Below are positions 15,726 through 23,475 of a stretch of 37,463 nucleotides of DNA, in pieces. The first letter of the stretch is position 1, and each line of letters begins with the position of its first letter. The notes under the pieces are model-generated. The model was not told the DNA's origin, did no database searches, and saw only the letters and a list, made by a program, of their open reading frames with translations. Made by a program: the position numbers and the translations under genes. This DNA is from Owenweeksia sp. (GTDB lineage Bacteria; Bacteroidota; Bacteroidia; Flavobacteriales; Schleiferiaceae), in the NCBI GenBank assembly GCA_002695025.1, contig NZNV01000009.1:1-37463 (forward strand), read 5' to 3'.

Positions 15726-17073
15726 AGCGCTTGATCTTATTGTATAAGGTCTGGCGGGTAATTCCCAGTTTTTCAGCTATTAAGGAAAGGTTGCCCTCAT
15801 AACGATCCATAGCGTTTATGATCAGGTCCTTTTCCATTTCTGAAAGGGAAGGGAGTTCCCGACCTGGATGATGATTAACGGCTTGCAGGTCGAAATCAGC
15901 AGGCATCAACACCTGTCCTTCGGCCAGTATTACCGCCTTTTCCAGGGTATGTTGCAGTTCTCTCACGTTACCCGGCCAGTGATAATTGCCCAGTTTCCGG
16001 ATGGCCTGGCTCCCCAATCTAAGCCCGGGCTTATGGTATTTTTCCTGGTAAACCCTCAGGAAGTGTCCAGCCAGCAATTCGATATCCTCGCCCCGCTCCC
16101 TGAGCGGAGGCAGCTCAATTTTAATGGTATTGATGCGATATAGCAGGTCCTGGCGAAAACTTCCTTCCTGTACCATTTTTTCGAGGTCTGCATTGGTAGC
16201 GGCTACCAGACGTATATCTACCGGTACGGCTTTGTGCGAACCCAGCGGAAAAACCGTGCGACTTTCCAGGGCCACCAACAATTTGGATTGCAGGTGCATA
16301 GGTACATTACCTATCTCATCCAGGAAGAGTGTTCCTTTGTCGGCCAGCTGGAACTTACCCACCTTATCCTCTTTGGCATCGGTAAAGGCTCCTTTATGAT
16401 AACCAAAAAGTTCACTTTCAAAGAGACTTTCGGGTATGGCCCCCATATCCACGTTCATCAGCAGCTCATTCTTTCTTTTGGAAAGACTGTGGATCTGTTG
16501 GGCTATCACTTCTTTACCCGTCCCGTTTTCACCACTTATCAGCACATTGGCATCAGTGGTGGCTACCTTCTCCACCATCCGCATCACCTTACGCATTACG
16601 GCAGATCCCGCTATCAATTGCCGGCCCTTATTTAATTCACCTTTAAGAAATGATTCACGGTTCTTCAGCTGTGCCACTTTCTGGTGCGACTGGCGAAGTT
16701 TTAATGCCGATTTAAGCGTAGCCACCAGCTTTTCATTGTCCCAGGGTTTCAGTACAAAGTCCACCGCACCCAGTTTTAAAGCCTTTACCGCCAGTTCCAC
16801 ATCGCCATAGGCCGTGATCATCACCACTTCCACCTCCGGGCTGACCTTTTTCATTTCGCCCAGCCAGTACAAACCCTCGTTACCGGTGTTGAGGCCAGCT
16901 GAAAAGTTCATATCCAGCAGAGCTACGTCAAAATCCTGCTTTTCAAGCTCTCCCTTTATGAGGTTGGGGTTGGAAAGGCATACTACTTCCCCAAACTCGT
17001 ACTGTAAAAGGAGGTTCAAAGCGCTCAGGGCGCTTTTATTATCATCTACTATAAGTATCCTGCCGGCTTTCAT
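15715..17073 (-). CDS. NtrC-family sigma-54-dependent response regulator
   Basis: The 452-residue protein has a receiver domain (1-125) with acidic pocket D10/D11, phospho-acceptor D54 (VALLDMNF) and K in FVLKPWD. The AAA+ domain has Walker A GENGTGKE, the sigma-54 contact loop GAFTDA (canonical form GAFTGA), Walker B GTLFLDEIG and the arginine-finger region FRQDLLYRINTI. A C-terminal Fis-type helix-turn-helix ends NLSLIAEKLGITRQTLYNK. It opens sigma-54 promoters by ATP hydrolysis after phosphorylation by the downstream kinase. ATG 17073 (MKAGRILIVDD) is preferred over a TTG four codons upstream. The gene is divergent from the exporter operon and a palindrome lies between them, which fits a local activator. 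The GAFTDA loop is noted as a variant, not a defect. Confidence 0.92.
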   Translation of the reverse strand: MKAGRILIVDDNKSALSALNLLLQYEFGEVVCLSNPNLIKGELEKQDFDVALLDMNFSAGLNTGNEGLYWLGEMKKVSPEVEVVMITAYGDVELAVKALKLGAVDFVLKPWDNEKLVATLKSALKLRQSHQKVAQLKNRESFLKGELNKGRQLIAGSAVMRKVMRMVEKVATTDANVLISGENGTGKEVIAQQIHSLSKRKNELLMNVDMGAIPESLFESELFGYHKGAFTDAKEDKVGKFQLADKGTLFLDEIGNVPMHLQSKLLVALESRTVFPLGSHKAVPVDIRLVAATNADLEKMVQEGSFRQDLLYRINTIKIELPPLRERGEDIELLAGHFLRVYQEKYHKPGLRLGSQAIRKLGNYHWPGNVRELQHTLEKAVILAEGQVLMPADFDLQAVNHHPGRELPSLSEMEKDLIINAMDRYEGNLSLIAEKLGITRQTLYNKIKRYEL

Positions 17074-17127
17074 GTGATGTTCCAAAAATACTCAAAGCAA
17101 CAGGTGCTTTGTAAAGTGTATAAAAAT

Positions 17128-17145
17128 TAGACAGCGGACTGTCTA
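17128..17145. promoter_or_regulatory. Perfect palindrome, probable enhancer site of the NtrC-like activator
   Basis: TAGACAGCGGACTGTCTA is a perfect inverted repeat with seven-base arms and a CGGA centre. It lies 55 bases downstream (in plus coordinates) of the regulator start and about 65 bases upstream of the -24 element of the exporter promoter, the usual place for an upstream activating sequence. Confidence 0.6.
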
Positions 17146-17209
17146 TATTTTTTACTTTTTAATTAATTCCATTATGGCTAAAATTATGATTATGAATGAT
17201 TTGTGATTA

Positions 17210-17224
17210 TGGCACCTGGCTTGA
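17210..17224 (+). promoter_or_regulatory. Sigma-54-type -24/-12 promoter of the exporter operon
   Basis: TGGCACCTGGCTTGA matches the consensus TGGCACGnnnnTTGC at -24 (TGGCAC) and in spacing, with A instead of C at the final position of the -12 element. Counting from the -12 position, transcription would start near 17236, only about two bases before the ATG at 17238. Confidence 0.55.
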
Positions 17225-17237
17225 CATGGGGTAAATC

Positions 17238-18488
17238 ATGGACCGCCAGATCAGCAATAAATACCCTGTTTCCAAAAAACACCTGGGATGGATCATTCTC
17301 GGGGCTTTCATCATTATTGTCATTTGTGCGGCCCTCCTAGTGGATACCTCTTCTGTGTATAAGGTGGATAAAGACCGGCTTACCATAGCAGAAGTCACGC
17401 ACGCTCCCTTCCAGGATTACATTAATGTACGGGCGCGGGTGGAACCTTCCTACATGGCTTACCTGGATGCCGTGGAAGGGGGTATTGTGGAAAATATTGT
17501 TGCCGAAGAAGGTGCCATGGTAAAGCAGGGAGATACCCTGCTGGTACTGAGCAACCTTAATCTCAGCCTGAACATACTGAACAGCGAGGCACAATTGGCG
17601 GAGAAAGCTAATTTCCTGCGGGAAACACAGATCAGCATGGAACAGCAAAAACTTTCCCTGCAGCGGGATTTACTGCGCCTTGAATACGACCTGAAGCAAA
17701 TGAGGCGTAAATATGAGCAGGATACGATCTTTCATGAAGACCAACTGATCTCCGATAATGAATTCCTGGAGTCCGAAGAGGCCTATCAGTTGGCGGAAAA
17801 GTTGAAAATACTGAGCCTGGAAAGGCAGGAGCAGGATGCGGTGTTCCGTAAGAACCAGCTACAAAAGATCCGGCAAAACCTGGAAAGCATGGAACGCAAC
17901 CTGGCCCTGATCTACCAAAGGCAGGATCATCTTATAGTACGCGCTCCTGTAAATGGCCAGTTGGCGTCTCTCAACGCAGTTCCGGGTCAGTCCGTTAATC
18001 CCGGCCAGCGTCTTGGGCAGGTAAATGTACTGGACGATTATAAGTTGCAGGCCAGTATTGATGAACATTATATTGACCGTGTGGAAGAAGGTCTTTCCGC
18101 CCGCATGGAAAGACAGGAAACTGTATATCAACTTACTATACAAAAAGTATATCCTGAAGTAAGTGAAGGGCAATTCCTGGTAGACCTGGTATTTAAAGAC
18201 TCCGTTCCGGACAATATTCGTAGCGGACAAACCCACAATATCAGCCTGCAGTTGGGAGACACTCAGGAAGCTACCCTCTTAAGGCGTGGCGGCTTTTTCC
18301 AGTCTACCGGTGGGCAATGGGTTTACCTGCTAAATGAGGATGGTACCAAAGCTTTGAAGCACCCTATCCGCATTGGCCGGCAAAACCCGAAGTATTACGA
18401 GGTTCTGGAAGGGCTGAAAGATGGTGACCAGGTGGTTATCTCAGGCTATGACCTTTTTGGGAACAATGAAAAACTACTGCTCAAATAA
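17238..18488 (+). CDS. HlyD/MacA-type periplasmic membrane fusion protein
   Basis: The 416-residue protein has one N-terminal membrane helix (about 20-36; GWIILGAFIIIVICAALL), a lipoyl-like half (LDAVEGGIVENIVAEEGAMVKQGDTLLVL), a long coiled-coil hairpin (about 100-225; rich in Q, E, L and R) and the second lipoyl half (VRAPVNGQLASLNAVPGQSV) followed by beta-barrel and membrane-proximal domains. It would bridge the inner-membrane ABC transporter encoded downstream to an outer-membrane channel. It is the first gene of a three-gene operon (gaps 22 and 16 bases) and begins at a sigma-54-like promoter. No TolC-like channel gene is in the window, so that part must be supplied from elsewhere. The upstream frame is closed by a TAA at 17232, fixing the start. 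Confidence 0.88.
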   Translation: MDRQISNKYPVSKKHLGWIILGAFIIIVICAALLVDTSSVYKVDKDRLTIAEVTHAPFQDYINVRARVEPSYMAYLDAVEGGIVENIVAEEGAMVKQGDTLLVLSNLNLSLNILNSEAQLAEKANFLRETQISMEQQKLSLQRDLLRLEYDLKQMRRKYEQDTIFHEDQLISDNEFLESEEAYQLAEKLKILSLERQEQDAVFRKNQLQKIRQNLESMERNLALIYQRQDHLIVRAPVNGQLASLNAVPGQSVNPGQRLGQVNVLDDYKLQASIDEHYIDRVEEGLSARMERQETVYQLTIQKVYPEVSEGQFLVDLVFKDSVPDNIRSGQTHNISLQLGDTQEATLLRRGGFFQSTGGQWVYLLNEDGTKALKHPIRIGRQNPKYYEVLEGLKDGDQVVISGYDLFGNNEKLLLK

Positions 18489-18510
18489 CGTATAGAACTC
18501 TTGAACATTT

Positions 18511-19224
18511 ATGGAAAATATGATCCACATACAAAAACTATCCAGGACCTTCCGCACGGAGGAAGTTGAAACCCTGGCCCTCAATGAAGTAAACCTCAGC
18601 GTTAAGAAAGGAGAATTCACCGCTATCATGGGTCCTTCGGGCTGCGGTAAATCTACCCTGCTAAACATTATCGGCCTGCTGGACAATCCCAGTTCCGGCT
18701 CGTATCAGTTTGACGGACAGGAAGTATCCGGCCTCCGTGAACGGCAGCGCACAGCGCTTCGCAAGGGCAACATCGGCTTTGTATTCCAGAGTTTTAACCT
18801 CATTGATGAACTGAACGTATACGAGAATATTGAAGTGCCGCTCAAATATTTGGGCATCAGCGCTTCTGAAAGAAAGACCAGGATAGAGGAAGTACTGGAA
18901 CGGATGAAGATCGGTCACCGCAGGAAACACTTCCCCCAACAGCTTTCCGGAGGTCAGCAACAACGGGTTGCTCTTTGCCGGGCCGTGGTGGCCAACCCCA
19001 AATTGCTTTTGGCGGATGAACCCACCGGTAACCTTGACTCGCGCCACGGTATGGAGGTCATGAAACTCTTACTGGAACTTAACCGTGCCGGCACTACCAT
19101 TGTAATGGTTACGCACTCCGATTACGATGCGGGTTTTGCACACCGCCTCATCAACTTGTTTGACGGACGGGTGATCACCGAAGAAGAGAAAAGAAAACTG
19201 GAAGACTCTCCTGAATTATTTTAA
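18511..19224 (+). CDS. ABC transporter ATPase (MacB/LolD-like)
   Basis: The 237-residue ATPase has every motif: Walker A GPSGCGKS (41-48), Q-loop FVFQSFNLIDEL, signature LSGGQQQRVALCRAV, Walker B LLLADEPTG with the catalytic glutamate, D-loop NLDS and switch histidine in VMVTHSD. It belongs to the group that works with FtsX/MacB-type permeases, powering mechanotransmission or export from the periplasmic side rather than ordinary substrate import. It is expected to dimerise on the cytoplasmic face of the permease encoded 16 bases downstream. The short inter-gene gaps suggest one transcript with the fusion protein and permease. The exported substrate (lipoprotein, peptide, antibiotic or cell-envelope component) cannot be read from the sequence. 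Confidence 0.93.
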   Translation: MENMIHIQKLSRTFRTEEVETLALNEVNLSVKKGEFTAIMGPSGCGKSTLLNIIGLLDNPSSGSYQFDGQEVSGLRERQRTALRKGNIGFVFQSFNLIDELNVYENIEVPLKYLGISASERKTRIEEVLERMKIGHRRKHFPQQLSGGQQQRVALCRAVVANPKLLLADEPTGNLDSRHGMEVMKLLLELNRAGTTIVMVTHSDYDAGFAHRLINLFDGRVITEEEKRKLEDSPELF

Positions 19225-19240
19225 CCCTAAGCTATCCCCT

Positions 19241-21658
19241 ATGAAACTCATCCGTAAATTAAACCGTAACTGGCAATGGGTACTTATCAATATGGGCGGA
19301 CTGGCGCTGGCCTACGCCTGTGTAGTACTCGTATTTTCCTTCACCGCCAAAGAGCTGAGCTACGACCGGTTTCACCGTAAGGCTGATCGTATTTACCGCG
19401 TTACCACCAGCACCCACGGATCCAGTATTATGCACCCCGCCCGGGTGTGGGGTGAGTGGATCCCGCAATTACCGGAAGAATACCCCGCCATTGAAGGTTT
19501 GGTGCGCATGGTGCCGTTTAAAAAAGGTATCGTGCAGATTGGGGAACAACGTTTCTATTCCGACCACCTTTTTAAAGCAGACAGTTCCTTTTTTGATATG
19601 TATGATTTTAAGTTACTCAGTGGCAAGACAGATGAAGTACTCCACAAACCCAATGAAGCTGTGCTTAGCCGTAGTTTGGCGCTTAAATATTTTGGGAACC
19701 TGGATGTGCTGGGCAAACAACTGGAAATAACCCATCAGCAACAAGACAGTGCCGTTGCCTATACCATAGTTGGCGTTATGGAAGATTTTCCGGCAAGTTC
19801 TCACTTTCATGCCGAGGTGCTTACCACCATACCCGATATGGAACTTAACTCCTCTTGGGGATATACGTATTACCTCGTGAAAGAAGGTACGGATATGGAA
19901 GCGTTACGAAGCTCTATACAGCAAAAGTGGGATGAAGAACTGGAAGAAGGACAGATACCCAAGCAAATACATTTTCAGAAACTTACAGACATTCACCTGT
20001 ACAGCCATAAAACCCGTGAAATAGAATCCAATGGCGACATACGCTCTCTGATACTATTGGTAAGCGGAGCGGTGATCATTCTCTTTATTGCCTTGATCAA
20101 TTTCCTGAACCTTAGCCGGGTACAGTTTATTGCAGATACCAAATCCATCAAGATCAAAATGATCAACGGGGCTACCAGGAATCGTATAGCGCGCGAAATT
20201 GCCACAGAGTCATTGGTCATCTCGCTTACTGCTATACTTTTAGGCCTCTTCCTGTCTCATAAGCTAAGCGCCTACTTGCATACCGACCCCTTTTCATCCT
20301 ACCTGGCGGTTATTCTCATCTCCTTGGTTTTTATACTGTGTATAGCCTTTCTCTCCGTGTATCCTTTGCTTTCTTCACGTATAGTGTCCGATACCCGGGT
20401 TTCGCGCTCATCAGCCGGGCTGTACACCTTCCCCTTGGTGTTGCAGTTTACGCTGGCGGTAATTGCCATTACCGGCACCATAGTGCTGCAGCGCCAGATC
20501 AAGTTCCTGAATGACCAGCACCCGCAAGCCACCAATGCCAACATCGTAGTAATTGAAAGAAACCCATGGACAGTGGTTCAGCGTTACGATCGCTTTAAGG
20601 GCGAGTTACTCAATGATCCTTCTATTGTAAGCATGACCGGGGCCATGGAAGAACCGGGCGGTGATGTGCTGGATAATTTCCAGTTTGAAATGGAAGGAAT
20701 TGAACCGGACGAAAGCCGAACGCTCTACATCCTTACCACCGATTCCAACTTTTTTACGGCTATGGGTATAAAACCGCTGGCAGGTACCGTAAATCTGGGC
20801 TATACACCTGGCCAGGAATGGGAAAGTAATGCTGTGGAGCTAAGTATGCTTCTACAAGATGAAAATGGCAGCCAGGAAAGAGCGGATGAACTTTATGAAA
20901 AGATCCGCGATTACCGCGAGAAATACATTCTCAATGAAAGTGCTCTGAAAATGCTCGGTATTGACGATCCTCAGGATGCCATCGGTCGTAGTTTTCGCCT
21001 GCATTTTCAACTTCCATTTCTCTTCCCGGAAGGCACCGTAGTAGGCGTAGTCCCTGATTTTCATTATACCAACCTGCACAACCAGGAAAGGCCCATGGTT
21101 ATCGCTCCCCGTAAAATGTTCAACTATAACTTCCTTATACAGATCGATCCTGAACGCAGAAGTGAAGCCCTTGCAGCGATCAATAAAAGTTGGAACACCA
21201 TCAACCCTGAGTTTCCTTTGGAGTACAGCTACATTACCGATGCGTATCAAAAAGTGTATGCTACGGAATATGCGCAAAGTAAGGTGCTTTCACTTTTTGC
21301 GCTCATCTCCATCCTGCTGTCGGCCCTGGGGATCTATGCCATTGCTGCCTTCAGTATGCAGAGACGGGTAAAGGAAATAGGCATCCGTAAAGTGAATGGT
21401 GCTACGGTTTCAGAGATCATAATGATGCTCAACCGCAAATTCATTCTCTGGGTGACCATTGCCTTTGTAGTGGCAGTTCCCATAGCCTGGTATGCCATGC
21501 ACCGCTGGCTGGAGAACTTTGCTTACAAAACAGAACTGAGTTGGTGGATATTTGCTTTGGCCGGGCTCATTGCCATGACAGTGGCCATGATAACGGTTAC
21601 GCTTCGCTCCTACCGGGCAGCCACCCGCAACCCGGTGGAAAGCCTGCGTTATGAATAA
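19241..21658 (+). CDS. FtsX/MacB-family ABC transporter permease
   Basis: The 805-residue permease is of the long Bacteroidota form with two FtsX-type halves. It shows one N-terminal transmembrane helix (about 14-34), a large periplasmic MacB-like domain (about 40-265), a three-helix bundle (about 270-290, 325-345, 350-375), a central helix near 395, a second periplasmic domain (about 430-670) and three final helices. The coupling motif KEIGIRKVNGATVSEI occurs before the last helices, as expected for contact with the ATPase; a weaker version (KSIKIKMINGATRNRIA) follows the first bundle. It probably forms a dimer with the two-gene partners upstream. It is the last gene of the sigma-54-linked operon. 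No clear terminator was found after the stop. Confidence 0.9.
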   Translation: MKLIRKLNRNWQWVLINMGGLALAYACVVLVFSFTAKELSYDRFHRKADRIYRVTTSTHGSSIMHPARVWGEWIPQLPEEYPAIEGLVRMVPFKKGIVQIGEQRFYSDHLFKADSSFFDMYDFKLLSGKTDEVLHKPNEAVLSRSLALKYFGNLDVLGKQLEITHQQQDSAVAYTIVGVMEDFPASSHFHAEVLTTIPDMELNSSWGYTYYLVKEGTDMEALRSSIQQKWDEELEEGQIPKQIHFQKLTDIHLYSHKTREIESNGDIRSLILLVSGAVIILFIALINFLNLSRVQFIADTKSIKIKMINGATRNRIAREIATESLVISLTAILLGLFLSHKLSAYLHTDPFSSYLAVILISLVFILCIAFLSVYPLLSSRIVSDTRVSRSSAGLYTFPLVLQFTLAVIAITGTIVLQRQIKFLNDQHPQATNANIVVIERNPWTVVQRYDRFKGELLNDPSIVSMTGAMEEPGGDVLDNFQFEMEGIEPDESRTLYILTTDSNFFTAMGIKPLAGTVNLGYTPGQEWESNAVELSMLLQDENGSQERADELYEKIRDYREKYILNESALKMLGIDDPQDAIGRSFRLHFQLPFLFPEGTVVGVVPDFHYTNLHNQERPMVIAPRKMFNYNFLIQIDPERRSEALAAINKSWNTINPEFPLEYSYITDAYQKVYATEYAQSKVLSLFALISILLSALGIYAIAAFSMQRRVKEIGIRKVNGATVSEIIMMLNRKFILWVTIAFVVAVPIAWYAMHRWLENFAYKTELSWWIFALAGLIAMTVAMITVTLRSYRAATRNPVESLRYE

Positions 21659-21815
21659 ATGCTATTTCAATTGGAAGCTAAGCTTGTCCCCGGTTTTTTC
21701 TAGGCGAGACTATTCATGGCGGCTTCAGGGGTAATAACCGGTGGTCTGGCAATCCCGAATCAGGATGACCTGAACAATACCGTCCGTAAATCTTTATTTA
21801 AAAAAAGCATTGATC

Positions 21816-22436
21816 ATGAAAAAACTGAAAGTAGCCATACTATACTACTCCTCCACCGGAGTAAATTACCAATTGGCCCAATGGGCTACCGAAGCCGCCC
21901 AAAGCGCAGAGACCGAAGTCCGCAGGTTGAAGTTCAGGGAAACTGCCCCTCAGCAAGCCATTGAAGGTAATGATGCCTGGAAGGCTTTTCACAACTCGGA
22001 AGAAAATAAAAGGGAAACGGAGGCCTCACTAGACGACCTGGAATGGGCAGATGTATTAATATTCAGCGTACCCACCCGCTATGGTTCTGTTCCTTCACAG
22101 GTACAATCCTTTATAGATACCACCGGAGGTTTGTGGTTTGAAGGAAAGCTGGCCAATAAGGTGGTAACAGCCATGACCAGTGCCCAGAATGTACACGGAG
22201 GTCAGGAAACCACCCTTCTGTCTATCTACAAAACTATGATGCACTGGGGTGCTATTCCCGTAGCTCCGGGTTATACTTTCCAGGAATCCTTTGAGGTGGG
22301 CGGAAACCCGTATGGTACCAGTACTCAAACCGATGGCACAGGAAAAGTACTGGATGATGTAAAACCCGGGGTAGAAAAACAGGTGAAGCGCGCCATAGAA
22401 GTAGCCGGGTGGCTGCAGCACGGACGCAATGCTTAA
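21816..22436 (+). CDS. WrbA-family NAD(P)H:quinone oxidoreductase (flavodoxin-like)
   Basis: The 206-residue protein starts with the flavodoxin phosphate-binding loop (AILYYSSTGVNYQLAQWA; S12-T14) and has the isoalloxazine-binding SVPTRYGSVPSQVQ and TGGLWFEGKLANKVVTAMTS, all typical of WrbA. Such proteins bind FMN and reduce quinones by two electrons, avoiding semiquinone radicals. The insertion QAIEGNDAWKAFHNSEEN is variable in the family. The ATG at 21816 (MKKLKVAILYY) is preferred over a TTG two codons upstream. It is a separate unit after the exporter operon, with 157 bases between. Its likely role is protection against electrophilic quinones, a theme shared with the qorB-like gene in this window. 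Confidence 0.87.
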   Translation: MKKLKVAILYYSSTGVNYQLAQWATEAAQSAETEVRRLKFRETAPQQAIEGNDAWKAFHNSEENKRETEASLDDLEWADVLIFSVPTRYGSVPSQVQSFIDTTGGLWFEGKLANKVVTAMTSAQNVHGGQETTLLSIYKTMMHWGAIPVAPGYTFQESFEVGGNPYGTSTQTDGTGKVLDDVKPGVEKQVKRAIEVAGWLQHGRNA

Positions 22437-22619
22437 AAATGTTGATAACTACCAGTTTGAATAATTTTTGATATGGAACTTTATTAATTAAGATTCTGTG
22501 CTGGCTTTAACCAAGCGGTCAAGCATCATTTTACTCCTGGTTGACATATTTTTCTTTTCAAAGATGACGGAAAACATACCAAAGCAAATTACATTTTCTT
22601 ACCACTTATAACTCTAATA

Positions 22620-22646
22620 TGCCCACTTATGGGCAAAATCTGCCCA
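22620..22646. other. TGCCCA hairpin with a third copy
   Basis: TGCCCA (22620-22625) and TGGGCA (22630-22635) form a six-pair stem with a CTTA loop, and TGCCCA recurs at 22641-22646. It lies about 70 bases upstream of the small lipoprotein start and could be an operator or simply part of the leader. Confidence 0.35.
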
Positions 22647-22716
22647 CCGGTATAGTCGCACTTAAATACCCTATGACAAACTGCCACCTTTGGGGAAACT
22701 TATAAATTAAGAACCC

Positions 22717-23267
22717 ATGAAAACAAATTGGCTTAAACTTACTTTATGCGCAATGATAGGAAGCATCGTGCTATTATCATGCTCTAAACAACTGAAACCG
22801 TTGACAAAGCTGGCGTGGAACTAAAGACCTTATACAGCGGGGGAAATTCCCAAGGTCCGGATGATCCTTGTATAAAACCCTGCGATACCAAATCAACCGT
22901 AGACAAACCTATAGCATGTGATTGTAAAGGTTATTTCTGTTGCCGGGTTTCTGGCGGTGGAGAAGTAAATCTCCAATGCAGGAAACCTTTGCAACCTGCA
23001 CCAGATCGTGCCGTTTTTGGAGGTGTGCAGTTGGATCCTTATGAAATAGGTTTCGACAACTTTACGGCCATGGGCACTTGCAATGGTATTACCAATATGA
23101 TATCCCTGCATAAGCCCAACCCTCTAATGCCTGGCGATAATGAACTCTTGTTTTTTGAAGACAATATCCCAGTAGATTTCCCTACCCATCCCTGGACTAT
23201 TACTTTTTCTTTTTATGATGCGGTGGGTAATCTTCTCGGCACCAAAGATTGGGTAGCTACTTTTTAA
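22717..23267 (+). pseudogene. Small cysteine-rich lipoprotein gene with a one-base frameshift
   Basis: From ATG 22717 the frame encodes a lipoprotein signal peptide (MKTNWLKLTLCAMIGS, then LLSC) and SK, then meets a stop about 15 codons later. A second frame, starting at the ACA at 22788, encodes TTETVDKAGVELK and a 150-residue continuation with DPCIKPCDTK, IACDCKGYFCCRV and a C-terminal beta domain (PWTITFSFYDAVGN). Adding one A to the AAA at 22786-22788 joins the two smoothly as CSK-TTETVDKAG. The most likely explanation is a one-base loss in the A run, from mutation or sequencing error. The paired-cysteine pattern suggests disulfides in the periplasm or on the surface. No family or function is recognised; it would be a lipoprotein of about 183 residues if intact. 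Confidence 0.75.
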
Positions 23268-23292
23268 GCATATATAATCTTAAAAGCTAAAG

Positions 23293-23324
23293 AGTCTCCA
23301 ACCTTAAGGTCGGAGGCTTTTTTT
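23293..23324 (+). terminator. Rho-independent terminator of the small lipoprotein gene
   Basis: AGTCTCCAACC (23293-23303) pairs with GGTCGGAGGCT (23308-23318) with one mismatch and one G-T pair around TTAA, followed by seven T. Confidence 0.85.
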
Positions 23325-23475
23325 ATGTAGTTTGGTTTTCTGTGATCCTTAAATTGCCTGCTGGGTATAAGCGGTGTCTTTATTATGGATATAAAGCTAA
23401 CTTTAACCTTATCTCACTTCAACTTTTCCCCTACCTTAGCCTTGCTACAATAACCAAACGTTAGTTTACACCCCC

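Noticed and set aside
17083-17090. TAnnTTTG motif (minus) just before the NtrC-like gene
   Set aside because: It is only about ten bases from the ATG with no -33 element at a sensible distance, so it is not reported as a promoter.
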